Source of the DNA: Collinsella aerofaciens
Lineage (GTDB): Bacteria > Actinomycetota > Coriobacteriia > Coriobacteriales > Coriobacteriaceae
Length of the DNA stretch: 64,000 bases
Assembly: GCF_028209395.1 (NCBI RefSeq)
Contig: NZ_JAQLDQ010000009.1
Location: 1 to 64,000, forward strand
Direction of reading: 5' to 3'
Part shown: positions 1-9,041 of the stretch, piece by piece
Numbering within the stretch: the first letter of the stretch is position 1
How the letters are laid out: every line of letters starts with the position of its first letter
Made by a program: the position numbers and the translations under genes
The notes under the pieces: model-generated
The model's input: only the letters and a program-made list of their open reading frames with translations
What the model was told of the DNA's origin: nothing
Databases searched by the model: none

Positions 1-177
1 ATCAACATCATCGACACCGCCGAGTTCGCGATCCCCGGCCTTGACGACGAGTTCCGCGTCATCGTCTCCCCGTGGATCCTCTCCTCGCTGATCACCGATC
101 GCCTTGCCGCTTACTACGAGACGGTCACCAAGCACAACCTTAACTATCGCCGCTACTATCACCAGTTCGACTACTAA
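1..177 (+). CDS. C-terminal end of a SIS-domain sugar isomerase/deglycase (FrlB-like), partial
   Basis: Only the last 58 codons lie in the window, in frame 1, ending in TAA at 175-177. The tail reads ...YYETVTKHNLNYRRYYHQFDY, cut short here to its final ERR/RRYY-type motif. SIS-domain deglycases related to GlmS, in particular fructoselysine-6-phosphate deglycase FrlB, end in a similar RRYY...Y signature (family knowledge, recalled). The next gene is an FrlC-type epimerase 73 nt downstream, which supports a role in using Amadori products such as fructoselysine. Any SIS-family sugar-phosphate isomerase remains possible because the catalytic part is outside the window. Confidence 0.5.
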   Translation: MNIIDTAEFAIPGLDDEFRVIVSPWILSSLITDRLAAYYETVTKHNLNYRRYYHQFDY

Positions 178-250
178 GAGCAAATAACGTTTATGTAATT
201 GGGCCTCGCTCCTATATGGAACGGGGCCTCGTTTAGGTTGGAGAGTAATT

Positions 251-1087
251 ATGAGCTACCCCCTGCTTGCCGTCATGAATATCAGCCATCGTTATTTTGA
301 CCTTGAGGAATTCTTTTCTTCGGCAGCGGCCTCGGGCTACATGTGTTGCGAGCTCTGGACTGGGGCGATGCATCTGTATGTCGATTGCCATGGATACGAT
401 TCGCTCGAGCAGGTGCGGGAGCTGTCGCAACGGTATGGCGTTCGGATTGTGGGGCTTTGTCCCGAACAGAACAACCCCAAGCCGTGGAATATTGCGGCGC
501 GCGGGAATGAGGCGCGTGCCCGCACGCTCGCGTACTTTAAGAACGTTGTGGATATCGCGGCGGAACTTGGAGCCGAGCAGGTCATGGTCTCGAGCGGTTG
601 GGCATTTTTGAACGAACCGATCGAAGACGCGTGGGGTCGCAGCGCCTCGATGCTGCGTGCGATTGCCGAGCATGCGGGAGAGCGCGGCGTGCGGCTGGTG
701 CTCGAGGCCCTACAGCCGGTTGAGTCGATGATCGTGAACTCGGCGGCCGACACGAAGCGCATGATCGAGGCGGTTGATCATCCGGCACTTAAGGCGTGTC
801 TGGATTTGGGCGCTATGGCGGTGGCGGGGGATACCATCGACGATTATTTCGATCTGCTTGGCGATGATGTCGCCCACGTGCATTTTGTCGATGTTGCGGC
901 AGACGGCACGACGCATCTTGCCTGGGGTGACGGCGACCGCGATATGCGCGCCGACCTGGATAGGCTGGTGGCGCGCGGCTATCGCGGAGTTGTTTCGGCC
1001 GAGACCTATGACTGGCGCTATTTCGCCAATCCTGCGGCGGCCGACGCTCAGGTTATGGCGGAGTACCGACGCGCGATTGGCGCCTAG
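251..1087 (+). CDS. TIM-barrel sugar-phosphate epimerase/isomerase, FrlC (fructoselysine 3-epimerase)-like
   Basis: The product has 278 residues, the usual size for the xylose-isomerase-like TIM-barrel (AP endonuclease 2) family. Metal-binding Glu/Asp/His residues of the fold are visible in LVLEALQP (about residue 155), ACLDLGAM, VAHVHFVD and the C-terminal VSAETYD. The pattern of LEALQPVES, the central D and the HVHFVD...GDGD segment follows E. coli FrlC, which interconverts psicoselysine and fructoselysine. The ATG is preceded by GGAGAG at 240-245. It follows an FrlB-like deglycase end, so the two probably form one operon. A tagatose- or erythrulose-type epimerase is the main alternative. 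Confidence 0.6.
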   Translation: MSYPLLAVMNISHRYFDLEEFFSSAAASGYMCCELWTGAMHLYVDCHGYDSLEQVRELSQRYGVRIVGLCPEQNNPKPWNIAARGNEARARTLAYFKNVVDIAAELGAEQVMVSSGWAFLNEPIEDAWGRSASMLRAIAEHAGERGVRLVLEALQPVESMIVNSAADTKRMIEAVDHPALKACLDLGAMAVAGDTIDDYFDLLGDDVAHVHFVDVAADGTTHLAWGDGDRDMRADLDRLVARGYRGVVSAETYDWRYFANPAAADAQVMAEYRRAIGA

Positions 1088-1190
1088 GTGGGGTTGGGTT
1101 GCGGCAATCTGCCCTATGTTTCCAAATGAATACGGTGTGAGCGGCTGCGATGGATTTTCCCCGCAAGCACTCTAGTATGCTAAAGTACCC

Positions 1191-1220
1191 AGAAGACCGG
1201 CGGAGCTATGCCGGTCTTCT
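1191..1220 (+). promoter_or_regulatory. 10-bp perfect hairpin in the his operon leader
   Basis: AGAAGACCGG (1191-1200) pairs perfectly with CCGGTCTTCT (1211-1220) around a 10-nt loop. It lies 37 nt before the first his gene and has no clear U-tract after it. It may be a weak terminator of the frl genes, or a leader structure influencing hisZG. No histidine-codon leader peptide was seen. Confidence 0.5.
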
Positions 1221-1256
1221 GTTCTATATGAAACGCGGCATGAGGAGGCTCATCAG

Positions 1257-2972
1257 ATGACGGCCACACCGTGGGGATTCCGGGACATATTGCCCGAGGA
1301 GGCTCAGGCGCGCGAGGAGATCGCATGTACGGTGAAGGGCTGCTTCAGGGAGCATCATTACCTTCCGGTCGAGACGCCGCTGCTCGAGGACAAGGGTTCG
1401 CTCGAGGAGGGCGGCCGCATTGCGGACACGCCGTTTAAGCTCTTTGATGACGACGGTCGCCTGCTGGTGGTCCGTCCCGACAACACACTGCCGATCGTTC
1501 GCCTGGTTTCGACTCGCATGCGCGCGGCCGATCTGCCGCTGCGCCTGCGCTACGAGGCACCGGTGGTTCGCGAGTGCCAGCGCAATGCCGGTGGTTCGCG
1601 TCAGTTTACGCAGCTGGGCTTTGAGCTTATCGGCGCGGGCGATACCGCGGGCGATGTCGAGATCGTCTCGCTGGTGGCGGAGGCCGTACGCGAGCTGGCG
1701 CTTCCCGATGCGCGCATTATCGCAGGCAGCGTGCGTCCTTTTAAGGAATTGCTCGCGGTATGCGAGGATCGTGAGCTGGCTGCCGAGGCCCTGCGCTGCG
1801 TGCATGCCAACGACTTTGTGGGCCTCGATGCCCGCGTGGCTGCCAGCGCCGAGTCCGATGCCGTCAAGGCCGCCATTAGCGAGCTGCCGCGTCTGCACGG
1901 CGGAGCCGAGGTACTCGATCGCGTGGATGCGTTGCTGGTTGCCGCCGGTATCGTCGCGCCGCTCACGCACGAGCTACGCGCTCTGGTCGAGGGCTTGGCT
2001 CCCGAGGACGCTCAGGTGCTGTCCTTCGACTTCTCCATCATGAACTCGTTTGATTACTACACGGGCCTGGTCTTTAAGGCCTATGCCGGTGGCCTGCCCG
2101 ATCCGGTGGGCTCGGGCGGTCGCTACGACTCCATCTTTACCGGTGCATTTGGCGACGGCATCGAGGTGCCGGCGGCGGGCTTTGCCTTTTCGCTCGAGCG
2201 TCTGGAGGCCGCGCGCACCTCGGCCGAGGACGCTGCTTCCGATGGTGACCATGCCGTGGGGCGCGGCACCGAGGGTCCGCTGCGCATCGCCGTGCCCAAG
2301 GGCTCGCTCAAGGCCGACACGCTCGACGTGCTCGAGGCCGCGGGTTTGGACGTCTCTGAGCTGCGTGACCCCGGCCGTCACCTGATCGTGCGCGGCCGCG
2401 ACACGCGTGCCGGCGAGGGTGCGGTCGGCGATATCGAGTTTGTCATCGTGCGTCCCAGCGACGCGCCCGCCTTTGTGGGCTGCGGCGGTGCCGACTGCGG
2501 CATCTGCGGTTGGGACTCGCTTATCGAGGCAGACCTCAACCTGCTGCAGCTGGTCGACCTGGGCTACGGCCTGTGCACGTTTATCGAGGCGGAGCCTGCG
2601 TGGCGCGCCGGCCAGGCCGAGCGCAACTATGCCCGCCGCGGGTCGCTTCGCGTGGCAACCAAGTACCCGCGCATCGCGAGTACCTGGTATGCCGAGCGCG
2701 GCGTGAACGCCGACATCGTCTCGCTGCACGGCAACATCGAGCTGGGCCCCATTGTCGGCATGACCGATCGCATCGTGGATATTACCGCCACGGGCGCCAC
2801 GCTGCGCGACAACGACTTGGTCATCACCGGTCGCATTATGGACTGCACGGCCCGCTTCTTTGTCAATCCGGGTGCCGCGCGCCTGGATCCGCGCGTGCGC
2901 AATCTGGCAGATCGCTTGGCGGCAGCCGTGAAGGACAAGCATTTTGAGCCCGTTGCGGGCTCGGCACAATAG
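1257..2972 (+). CDS. hisZ-hisG: Fused ATP phosphoribosyltransferase: HisZ regulatory domain + HisG catalytic domain
   Basis: This 571-residue protein opens histidine synthesis by joining ATP and PRPP to give phosphoribosyl-ATP. Residues 1 to about 325 are HisZ, a histidyl-tRNA-synthetase-like domain without tRNA charging function (TPWGFRDILPEE, LRYEAPVVRE, SGGRYDSIF). After a short Asp/Glu-rich linker, residues about 341-571 are a short-form HisG: RIAVPKGSL at the start and the PRPP-binding loop VDITATGATLRDN near residues 507-519. The short form lacks the regulatory C-terminal domain and depends on HisZ, so the fusion joins obligate partners. GAGGAGG at 1242-1248 is the ribosome site for the ATG. 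It heads the his operon; hisD follows after 105 nt. Confidence 0.93.
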   Translation: MTATPWGFRDILPEEAQAREEIACTVKGCFREHHYLPVETPLLEDKGSLEEGGRIADTPFKLFDDDGRLLVVRPDNTLPIVRLVSTRMRAADLPLRLRYEAPVVRECQRNAGGSRQFTQLGFELIGAGDTAGDVEIVSLVAEAVRELALPDARIIAGSVRPFKELLAVCEDRELAAEALRCVHANDFVGLDARVAASAESDAVKAAISELPRLHGGAEVLDRVDALLVAAGIVAPLTHELRALVEGLAPEDAQVLSFDFSIMNSFDYYTGLVFKAYAGGLPDPVGSGGRYDSIFTGAFGDGIEVPAAGFAFSLERLEAARTSAEDAASDGDHAVGRGTEGPLRIAVPKGSLKADTLDVLEAAGLDVSELRDPGRHLIVRGRDTRAGEGAVGDIEFVIVRPSDAPAFVGCGGADCGICGWDSLIEADLNLLQLVDLGYGLCTFIEAEPAWRAGQAERNYARRGSLRVATKYPRIASTWYAERGVNADIVSLHGNIELGPIVGMTDRIVDITATGATLRDNDLVITGRIMDCTARFFVNPGAARLDPRVRNLADRLAAAVKDKHFEPVAGSAQ

Positions 2973-3077
2973 CGCGAGCACGCACGGGCGCCCCAACGTC
3001 CGGGTTGCGGGCCGGCTGGCGCCGCCGCCCGGTCTCTCGTTTTTCGAACAAAACCTCGACCGATAGGGGATACCGAT

Positions 3078-4514
3078 ATGAAGACCATCAAGCTTGCTCC
3101 CGGTGAGCGCCTCGTTACCAACCAGCTCAACCGTAAGGGCGTACTGCCGCAAAACATCGTCGACGCCGCCCGCGATATCGTGGCCAACGTGCGTACCAAT
3201 GGTGATACCGCGGTGCGCGACTACTGTCGGCGTTTTGACGGTGTCGAGCTGCAGAGCTTCCGTCTGCCGCAAGAGCAGATCGATGCCGCGCTCGAAGGCC
3301 TCGATCCGGCCTTTGTCGCTGCGCTCGAAAAGGCCGCGCGCCAGATTCGCGAGTTCAACCAGCGTGAGGTCGAGCAGAGCTGGTTTACCACGCGCCCGGA
3401 CGGCACGATGCTCGGCGTTAAGGTGACCCCGCTTGCTGCGGCCGGCATCTATGTGCCGGGCGGCCGCGCGCAGTATCCCTCCACGGTGCTCATGAACGCC
3501 ATTCCCGCCAAGGTTGCTGGCGTCAAGCGCGTGGTCATGGTGACCCCGCCGCAAAAGGACGGCCTGATCAGCCCCTACACGCTCGCCGCGGCAAAGCTCG
3601 GCGGCGTGGACGAGATCTATATGGTGGGCGGCGCCCAGGCCGTGGCCGCGCTGGCGTACGGTACCGAGACCATTCCGCGCGTCGACAAGATCACCGGCCC
3701 GGGCAACGCCTTTGTCGCCGCCGCCAAGCAGATTGTCTCGGGCGACGTGGGAATCGACATGGTCGCCGGCCCCTCCGAGGTCTGCGTGCTGGCCGATGCC
3801 ACGGCCAAGCCTATGGTGGTCGCGGCCGACCTGATGGCCCAGGCCGAGCACGATCCGCTGGCAGCCTGCTATCTGGTGACCTGCGACGAGCAGTTTGCGC
3901 GCGAGGTCGAGGCGGGTATCGACATCCTGGTGGCGCAGTCGCCGCGTGCCGAGATCACGCGTGCCTCGCTCGATAACGAGGGCACCATCGTGGTGGCCGC
4001 CGATATGGCTGCCGCCGTCGAGGCGGTGAACACCGTGGCGCCCGAGCACCTGGAGCTGCACTGCAAGGACGCGATGGGCCTGCTTGGCGGCATCCGCAAC
4101 GCCGGCGCCATCTTTGTGGGTGCGTGGAGCTCCGAGCCGCTCGGCGATTACGTTGCCGGCCCCAATCACACGCTGCCGACCGGCGGCACCGCCATGTTCT
4201 CCAACCCGCTTTCGGTGGAGGAGTTCGTCAAACGCTCGAGCGTCATCTGCTATACGCCCGAGGGCCTGCTCTCCGACGCTCCCGCTACGCAGCGCCTGGC
4301 CGAGGCCGAGGGCCTGTGGGCGCACGCGCTTTCCGCCGCTCTGCGTCGCCGCGTGTTGGAGCAGGGCGAGGATGCCGTGAGTGCCGAGTCTCTGGCCGCG
4401 GCCGATCTGACCAAGGTCGCCTGGCCGGGCGACGCTGTGGCGACGGTTGCCGAGGGTGTGGACCTGGCGGCGGCTGCGGGCGGTGCCGTTGGCGCGGTCG
4501 TCGAGGAGGCCTAA
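3078..4514 (+). CDS. hisD: Histidinol dehydrogenase
   Basis: It catalyses the last two steps of histidine synthesis: NAD-dependent oxidation of L-histidinol to histidinal and then to histidine. Family marks include [11 protein letters not shown] near residue 207, zinc ligands in AQAEHDP near 255, the catalytic Glu-His in VAPEHLELH near 320, and [10 protein letters not shown] near 361. At 478 residues it is about 40 longer than the usual 430; the extra part is an Ala/Val/Gly-rich C-terminal tail running into hisC. The start has GATAGGGGATACC upstream. The stop is one base before the hisC ATG, implying translational coupling. Confidence 0.96.
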   Translation: MKTIKLAPGERLVTNQLNRKGVLPQNIVDAARDIVANVRTNGDTAVRDYCRRFDGVELQSFRLPQEQIDAALEGLDPAFVAALEKAARQIREFNQREVEQSWFTTRPDGTMLGVKVTPLAAAGIYVPGGRAQYPSTVLMNAIPAKVAGVKRVVMVTPPQKDGLISPYTLAAAKLGGVDEIYMVGGAQAVAALAYGTETIPRVDKITGPGNAFVAAAKQIVSGDVGIDMVAGPSEVCVLADATAKPMVVAADLMAQAEHDPLAACYLVTCDEQFAREVEAGIDILVAQSPRAEITRASLDNEGTIVVAADMAAAVEAVNTVAPEHLELHCKDAMGLLGGIRNAGAIFVGAWSSEPLGDYVAGPNHTLPTGGTAMFSNPLSVEEFVKRSSVICYTPEGLLSDAPATQRLAEAEGLWAHALSAALRRRVLEQGEDAVSAESLAAADLTKVAWPGDAVATVAEGVDLAAAAGGAVGAVVEEA

Positions 4515-4515
4515 T

Positions 4516-5631
4516 ATGGCCGAACTCACGCCGCGCATGAAGGAGCTCGTCCAGCCCTACTTGGCCGGCATTGAGCCCTACGATCCCAACTTTACGCCCA
4601 CGCGCATCAACCTTTCGGCCAACGAGAACACCTATCCCGTGCCGGCCGGCGTGCGCGAGGCGGTCGACGCCGCCCTGGCTGCTACACCGCTCAACCGCTA
4701 TCCCGATCCCATGTCCAACGACCTGCGCGACGAGCTTGCTGCCTGGCATGGCGTGACGCGCGAGAACATCTGCGTGGGCAACGGCGGCGACGAGCTGCTC
4801 TATAACTATCTGCTGGCGTTTGGCGGCGCGGGGCGGACCCTGCTCAACTGCCCGCCGTGCTTTAGCGAGTACGCGTTCTTTGCGTCGCTCTGCCAGACCG
4901 AGGTGCGCGACGTGTGGCGCGATCCGGCGACCTTTGAGCTCGACCAGGCAGCCGTGCTTGCCGCGGCGCCTGAGTGCAACCTCGCCATCGTGACCTCGCC
5001 CAACAATCCTACGGGTGATGTAGCTCCGCTCGATTTTGTCGCGGCGCTGTGCGATGCGTGCCCTGGCATGGTAATGGTCGACGAGGCCTACGTTGAGTTT
5101 GCCGACGATTCGTTTGGCGCGGCCACCACGGCGCAGGGGCTTATCGCCGAGCATCCCAACCTGGTGATTTTGCACACGCTGTCCAAGGCGTTTGGCGCTG
5201 CCGGTGCGCGTCTGGGTTATGTGATTGCCGCGCCGGAGGTCATCGACGTGTTCGCGGCGATTCGCCAGATCTATTCGGTCAACGTGCTGAGCCAGGCGGC
5301 AGCACTTGCCTGCGTGCGTGCTCGCGATGCCTATGCGCCCGTGGTGGCGCAGGTCGCATCCGAGCGCGAGCGCGAGCTGGCAGCTCTGCGCGCGATGGCT
5401 GCCGAGGGCTTGCCCGTGGAGGCGTGGCCGAGCGCGGCGAACTTTGTGCTCGTGCGTACGCCGCATGCCACGCGCGTGCGCGAGCGTCTGCGCGATGAGT
5501 ATTCGATTTTGGTGCGCGACTTTAGCTATGCGCCGGGGCTTGCGGACTGCCTGCGCATTACCGTGGGTACCCCGCAGGAAAATGATGAGGTGCTGGCTGC
5601 GTTTGCCGCGCTAGTGAAGGAGGAGATGTAG
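4516..5631 (+). CDS. hisC: Histidinol-phosphate aminotransferase
   Basis: This is a PLP-dependent fold-type I aminotransferase that converts imidazole-acetol phosphate and glutamate to histidinol phosphate. The 371 residues include SPNNPTGD near residue 160, the cofactor Lys224 in HTLSKAFGAAGARLGY, and a C-terminal LRITVGTP carrying the substrate-binding Arg. An in-frame start at 4447 exists inside hisD, but the ATG at 4516 is preferred: GAGGAGG lies 6 nt upstream and the protein then begins at the normal place. The stop codon abuts the hisB ATG. Confidence 0.95.
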   Translation: MAELTPRMKELVQPYLAGIEPYDPNFTPTRINLSANENTYPVPAGVREAVDAALAATPLNRYPDPMSNDLRDELAAWHGVTRENICVGNGGDELLYNYLLAFGGAGRTLLNCPPCFSEYAFFASLCQTEVRDVWRDPATFELDQAAVLAAAPECNLAIVTSPNNPTGDVAPLDFVAALCDACPGMVMVDEAYVEFADDSFGAATTAQGLIAEHPNLVILHTLSKAFGAAGARLGYVIAAPEVIDVFAAIRQIYSVNVLSQAAALACVRARDAYAPVVAQVASERERELAALRAMAAEGLPVEAWPSAANFVLVRTPHATRVRERLRDEYSILVRDFSYAPGLADCLRITVGTPQENDEVLAAFAALVKEEM

Positions 5632-6219
5632 ATGGGCCGTTATGCCGAGGCAACCCGTAGGACGGGGGAGACCGATATTGTCGTCAAGCTCGACCTGGAT
5701 GGAACCGGTACGTGCGATATCTCGACCGGCGTGCCGTTTTTCGACCACATGCTCAACGCCTTTGGCCGCCATGGCCTGTTTGATTTGACGGTACATGCGG
5801 TGGGCGACGTGGAAGTCGACGCGCACCACACCGTCGAGGATACGGGCATCGTGCTGGGCGAGGCGTTCTGCCAGGCGCTGGGCGACAAGGCGGGCATTAC
5901 GCGCTTTGCCGACGCGGCGATCGCCATGGACGAGACGCTTGTGATGGCTGCCGTTGATATTTCGGGCCGCGGGCAGGCCTACTGCGAGCTGCCCGTGCCG
6001 ACCGAGCGCGTGGGCACCTTTGATACCGAGCTGGCCGTCGAGTTCTTCTACGCCTTTGCGCGCGACGCCAAGCTCACACTGCACGTGCGCGAGCTGGCGG
6101 GCGGCAATTCGCACCACATTATCGAGGCTGCCTTTAAGGCTGTGGGCCGCACGATGCGCCGCGCCTGCGAGCTCGATCCCCGCGTGCAAGGCATCCCCAG
6201 CACCAAGGGCTCACTGTAA
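5632..6219 (+). CDS. hisB: Imidazoleglycerol-phosphate dehydratase
   Basis: It removes water from imidazoleglycerol phosphate to give imidazole-acetol phosphate, the substrate of HisC. The 195 residues match the monofunctional enzyme without the phosphatase domain of E. coli HisB, consistent with a separate PHP phosphatase nearby. Manganese-binding His-rich motifs are present: FFDHMLNAFGRHG, DAHHTVEDTGI and GGNSHHIIEAAFKA. The ATG directly follows the hisC stop, and GGAGGAG just inside the end of hisC serves as its ribosome site. Confidence 0.97.
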   Translation: MGRYAEATRRTGETDIVVKLDLDGTGTCDISTGVPFFDHMLNAFGRHGLFDLTVHAVGDVEVDAHHTVEDTGIVLGEAFCQALGDKAGITRFADAAIAMDETLVMAAVDISGRGQAYCELPVPTERVGTFDTELAVEFFYAFARDAKLTLHVRELAGGNSHHIIEAAFKAVGRTMRRACELDPRVQGIPSTKGSL

Positions 6220-6232
6220 CCGTCACAAGGGT

Positions 6233-6273
6233 AAAACCACCACAAAGGGGACAGGCACCTTCGTGGTGGTTTT
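6233..6273. repeat. GGGGAC-core hairpin, copy A (between hisB and hisH)
   Basis: AAAACCACCAC (6233-6243) pairs perfectly with GTGGTGGTTTT (6263-6273). The 19-nt loop contains AAAGGGGACAGGCACCTT. The loop core matches the other GGGGAC-type palindromes in this window although the stem differs. It sits inside the his operon, just before the hisH ribosome site. Confidence 0.8.
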
Positions 6274-6298
6274 GGACGATGAGATAAGGGAGGGTCGC

Positions 6299-7000
6299 GT
6301 GGGCGAACCGAAGATCGTGGTGGTCGACTACCACAAGGGCAACTTGTCGAGCGTCGTGCGCGGGCTTGCGCGCGCTGGTGCCGCTGCCTGCACGTCGGAC
6401 GATCCGGAGCAGATCCGCAACGCCGACGGCCTGGTCATCCCGGGCGTGGGCGCGTTCTATGACGCGATCGCCTTTATGCGCCAGAGCGGCGAGGCGGACG
6501 CGGCGCTCGACGCCGTTGCCGCCGGAGCTCCGCTGCTCGGCATCTGCCTGGGCCTTCAGCTGTTTTTTGAGCGCGGCAACGAGGGCGTGCCAGCGGACGA
6601 GGGTGCGGACGCGGACGACAGCGCTTCCGAGCAGGCTGGTGGTCCCTGGGTCGATGGCCTGGGCATCATGCGTGGCTCGTGCACGCACCTGGAGTCGAGC
6701 CGTCTGAAGGTCCCGCACGTGGGCTGGGACCAGGTGCGCATGACGCCCGCCGGTGCGGCCGATCCGTTGCTTGCCGGTTTTGCCGAGGGCGCCAACATGT
6801 ATTTCACTCACAGCTACGCGGTGGCCGACGACGTCGATGCCGCCGATGTGCTGGCGCGCACGCACTATACGCGGAGCTTCCCGTGCATCGTGCGCCATGG
6901 CAACGTGTGGGGCTGCCAGTTCCATCCCGAGAAATCCTCCGCGCTGGGCCAGCGCATCCTTAAGAACTTCGTTAACATCGTCGAGGAGGGTGGCCGATGA
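6299..7000 (+). CDS. hisH: Imidazole glycerol phosphate synthase, glutamine amidotransferase subunit
   Basis: It releases ammonia from glutamine and channels it to HisF to form IGP and AICAR. The class I amidotransferase triad is visible: nucleophile Cys83 in GICLGLQLF, then His209 and Glu211 in CQFHPEKS. The frame is open far upstream into hisB, but GTG 6299 with AAGGGAGG 6 nt before it gives the expected N-terminus (GEPKIVVVDYHKGN). The 233 residues include an acidic insert of about 20 residues (EGADADDSASE) after FFERGNEG. The stop overlaps the hisA ATG. Confidence 0.94.
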   Translation: MGEPKIVVVDYHKGNLSSVVRGLARAGAAACTSDDPEQIRNADGLVIPGVGAFYDAIAFMRQSGEADAALDAVAAGAPLLGICLGLQLFFERGNEGVPADEGADADDSASEQAGGPWVDGLGIMRGSCTHLESSRLKVPHVGWDQVRMTPAGAADPLLAGFAEGANMYFTHSYAVADDVDAADVLARTHYTRSFPCIVRHGNVWGCQFHPEKSSALGQRILKNFVNIVEEGGR

Positions 7001-7740
7001 TCCTATTTCCCGCAATCGATCTGATCGGCGGCAAGGTCGTGCGCCTGGAGCGCGGCGACCGCAGCCGCTGCAAGGTATATTCCGACGACCCCGTGGCCGT
7101 CGCTCGCTCGTTTGCCGAGCAGGGCGCGAGCTGGGTGCACGTCGTCGACCTGTCCGCTGCCTTTGGCGAGGACGAGAACACATGCGCTGCCAACTCGGCG
7201 GCGATTAAGGCCATCTGCGGCGTCGACGGTCTGTCCGTGGACGTGGGCGGCGGCGTCCGCTCGCTCGCGCGCATCGACGAGCTGGCCGGCTACGGTGCGC
7301 GCCGCATCGCGCTGGGCACCGTGCTGGTGACCGAGCCGGGATTTGCCGAGGTGGCGGCCCAAGGCTTTGGCGAGCTGCTGGTGGCTGACATTGCCGCGCG
7401 CGACGGCCAGGTCAGGGTGAACGGCTGGCGCGACGGCGCGGGCGTGGCGCTCGACGATGCCGTGGCGCAGCTTTCCGAGCTGGGCTTTAAGCATCTGGTG
7501 TATACCGACATCGCGCGCGATGGCATGCAGACGGGCATCGATGTGGCGGCGTATCGCCATGTGGCCGAGGTCGCGGGCTTTCCCGTCGTGGCTTCGGGCG
7601 GCATCTCGACGCTCGACGACATCCGTGCGCTTGCCGCGGTGGGCGAGGGCGCGATTGAAGGTGCCATTACTGGTCGCGCGCTCTACGAGGGCAACTTTAC
7701 GCTGGCCCAGGCGCTGGCCGCCGCCCGAGGGGAGGAGTAG
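6997..7740 (+). CDS. hisA: ProFAR isomerase (phosphoribosylformimino-AICAR ribotide isomerase)
   Basis: A (beta/alpha)8-barrel enzyme that carries out the Amadori rearrangement of ProFAR to PRFAR. The 247 residues contain the paired catalytic aspartates: Asp8 in FPAIDLIGGKVVRL and the second in YTDIARDGMQTG. Phosphate-binding loops DVGGGVRS and ASGGIST are present. The ATG overlaps the hisH stop (ATGA). It is a plain HisA, not the bifunctional PriA, because a GC-rich operon with its own hisF follows; PriA-type TrpF activity cannot be excluded from sequence alone. Confidence 0.93.
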   Translation: MILFPAIDLIGGKVVRLERGDRSRCKVYSDDPVAVARSFAEQGASWVHVVDLSAAFGEDENTCAANSAAIKAICGVDGLSVDVGGGVRSLARIDELAGYGARRIALGTVLVTEPGFAEVAAQGFGELLVADIAARDGQVRVNGWRDGAGVALDDAVAQLSELGFKHLVYTDIARDGMQTGIDVAAYRHVAEVAGFPVVASGGISTLDDIRALAAVGEGAIEGAITGRALYEGNFTLAQALAAARGEE

Positions 7741-7743
7741 CCC

Positions 7744-8526
7744 ATGCTTACCAAACGCGTGATTCCCTGCCTGGACGTCAAGGACGGCCGTGTGGTCAAG
7801 GGCGTCAACTTTGTGAGTCTGCGCGATGCGGGCGATCCGGTGGAGCTGGCGCGCGCCTACGACCGCGAGGGTGCGGACGAGGTCGTATTTTTGGACATTA
7901 CCGCCACGAGCGACAACCGCGCGACGACCATCGAGATGGCGGCGCATGCTGCCGAGGAGCTGGCCATTCCCTATACCGTGGGCGGCGGCTTTCGCGACCT
8001 GGCGGGCATGCGCACCATGGTGGCTGCCGGTGCCGACAAGGTGTCGCTCAACTCGGCCGCCGTGCGCGATCCGTCGTTGATCAGCCAAGCCGCCGCGGCG
8101 TTTGGCAGCCAGGCCGTGGTCGTGGCGATTGATGCCAAACGCGTCGGCTTACCCGGCGCATCCGGAGCCGACAAGTGGGAGGTCTTCACGGCGGGCGGTC
8201 GCAACGCCACAGGTATCGATGCGGTGGCGTGGGCCGAGGAGGCGGCTCGTCGCGGCGCCGGTGAGATCTTGCTCACCAGCATGGATCGCGACGGCACCAA
8301 GGCTGGCTTCGACCTGGCACTCACCCGTGCCGTGGCGCGCGCGGTGCCGATCCCGGTGATTGCGAGCGGCGGCGTGGGTACGCTCGAGCATTTTGCCGAG
8401 GGTGTGATTGAGGGCGAGGCCGATGCCGTGCTGGCGGCGAGCGTCTTTCACTTTGGAACCTTCAGCATTCGCGAAGTCAAAGAGTATATGGCCTCACAGG
8501 GCATTCCTGTGAGATTGGACTTCTAG
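7744..8526 (+). CDS. hisF: Imidazole glycerol phosphate synthase, cyclase subunit
   Basis: The barrel subunit that closes the imidazole ring with HisH-derived ammonia. The 260 residues begin with the diagnostic [17 protein letters not shown], carrying the first catalytic Asp (about residue 11). The second is in [15 protein letters not shown]. Phosphate loops VGGGFRD and ASGGVGT are present. It follows hisA by 3 nt. After its stop comes a 140-nt gap filled by a long palindrome before hisI. Confidence 0.96.
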   Translation: MLTKRVIPCLDVKDGRVVKGVNFVSLRDAGDPVELARAYDREGADEVVFLDITATSDNRATTIEMAAHAAEELAIPYTVGGGFRDLAGMRTMVAAGADKVSLNSAAVRDPSLISQAAAAFGSQAVVVAIDAKRVGLPGASGADKWEVFTAGGRNATGIDAVAWAEEAARRGAGEILLTSMDRDGTKAGFDLALTRAVARAVPIPVIASGGVGTLEHFAEGVIEGEADAVLAASVFHFGTFSIREVKEYMASQGIPVRLDF

Positions 8527-8630
8527 TGCTGCGGCTTGCCCAGGCACCGCATCTTGCCGCTCAAACCGTCGCTCGCGTACCAAAGTACGCGTCGCTCTTC
8601 TTTCGCGGCAACCTGCGGCACCTGGACAAC
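8527..8630. repeat. Long imperfect palindrome between hisF and hisI
   Basis: The centre CGCGTAC-CAAA-GTACGCG lies at 8574-8591. The arms extend outwards with GCGGCAAnnTGCGG and CCTGGnCAA blocks pairing on both sides, giving about 100 nt of stem with internal loops and G-U type mismatches. It resembles in design, but not in sequence, the palindromes at 32808-32900 and 37854-37968. It may stall or process the his transcript before hisIE. Confidence 0.6.
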
Positions 8631-8666
8631 CCTCGCCGACCTGCGAGGTTTTAATTGGGGAGAAAA

Positions 8667-8996
8667 ATGGAAGAGATAACCGATCCTTCAAAGCTTACAT
8701 ATGACGTCAAGGGGCTGATTCCTTGTGTGGTCCAGCAGTACGACACCGGCGAGGTGCTTATGGTTGCTTGGATGAACGAGGAATCGGTGGGGCTGACGCT
8801 CAAGACCGGCACCACGTGGTTTTGGAGCCGCAGCCGCCAGGAGCTCTGGAACAAGGGCGCGACGAGCGGCAACATGCAGGCGGTCAAGGAGCTTTGGGCC
8901 GACTGCGATAGCGATACGCTGCTGGTCAAGGTCGACTCGCCGGGCCCGGCCTGCCATACCGGCAACCGTACCTGCTTCTTTAAGAAACTCGCGTAG
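8667..8996 (+). CDS. hisI: Phosphoribosyl-AMP cyclohydrolase
   Basis: It opens the adenine ring of phosphoribosyl-AMP to give ProFAR. The 109 residues include the zinc/magnesium motif [14 protein letters not shown] and the C-terminal [17 protein letters not shown] at 8655 is in frame but would place the GGGGAG ribosome site inside the gene; ATG 8667, 4 nt after GGGGAG, is preferred. HisI and HisE are separate proteins here, unlike the fused E. coli HisIE. Confidence 0.95.
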   Translation: MEEITDPSKLTYDVKGLIPCVVQQYDTGEVLMVAWMNEESVGLTLKTGTTWFWSRSRQELWNKGATSGNMQAVKELWADCDSDTLLVKVDSPGPACHTGNRTCFFKKLA

Positions 8997-9041
8997 GGCG
9001 GGCGCTCGATTAGACGCTCGGCCACCAGAAAGGATTGAACC

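Noticed and set aside
1141..1256. His attenuator with leader peptide
   Set aside because: The hairpin at 1191-1220 is real, but no short ORF rich in CAC/CAT codons precedes it and no U-tract follows.
1974..4538. 854-codon open frame on the - strand
   Set aside because: It lies wholly opposite hisZ-hisG and hisD. Long antisense frames are expected in GC-rich DNA; composition (Arg/His/Gly-rich) and lack of a ribosome site mark it as a shadow.
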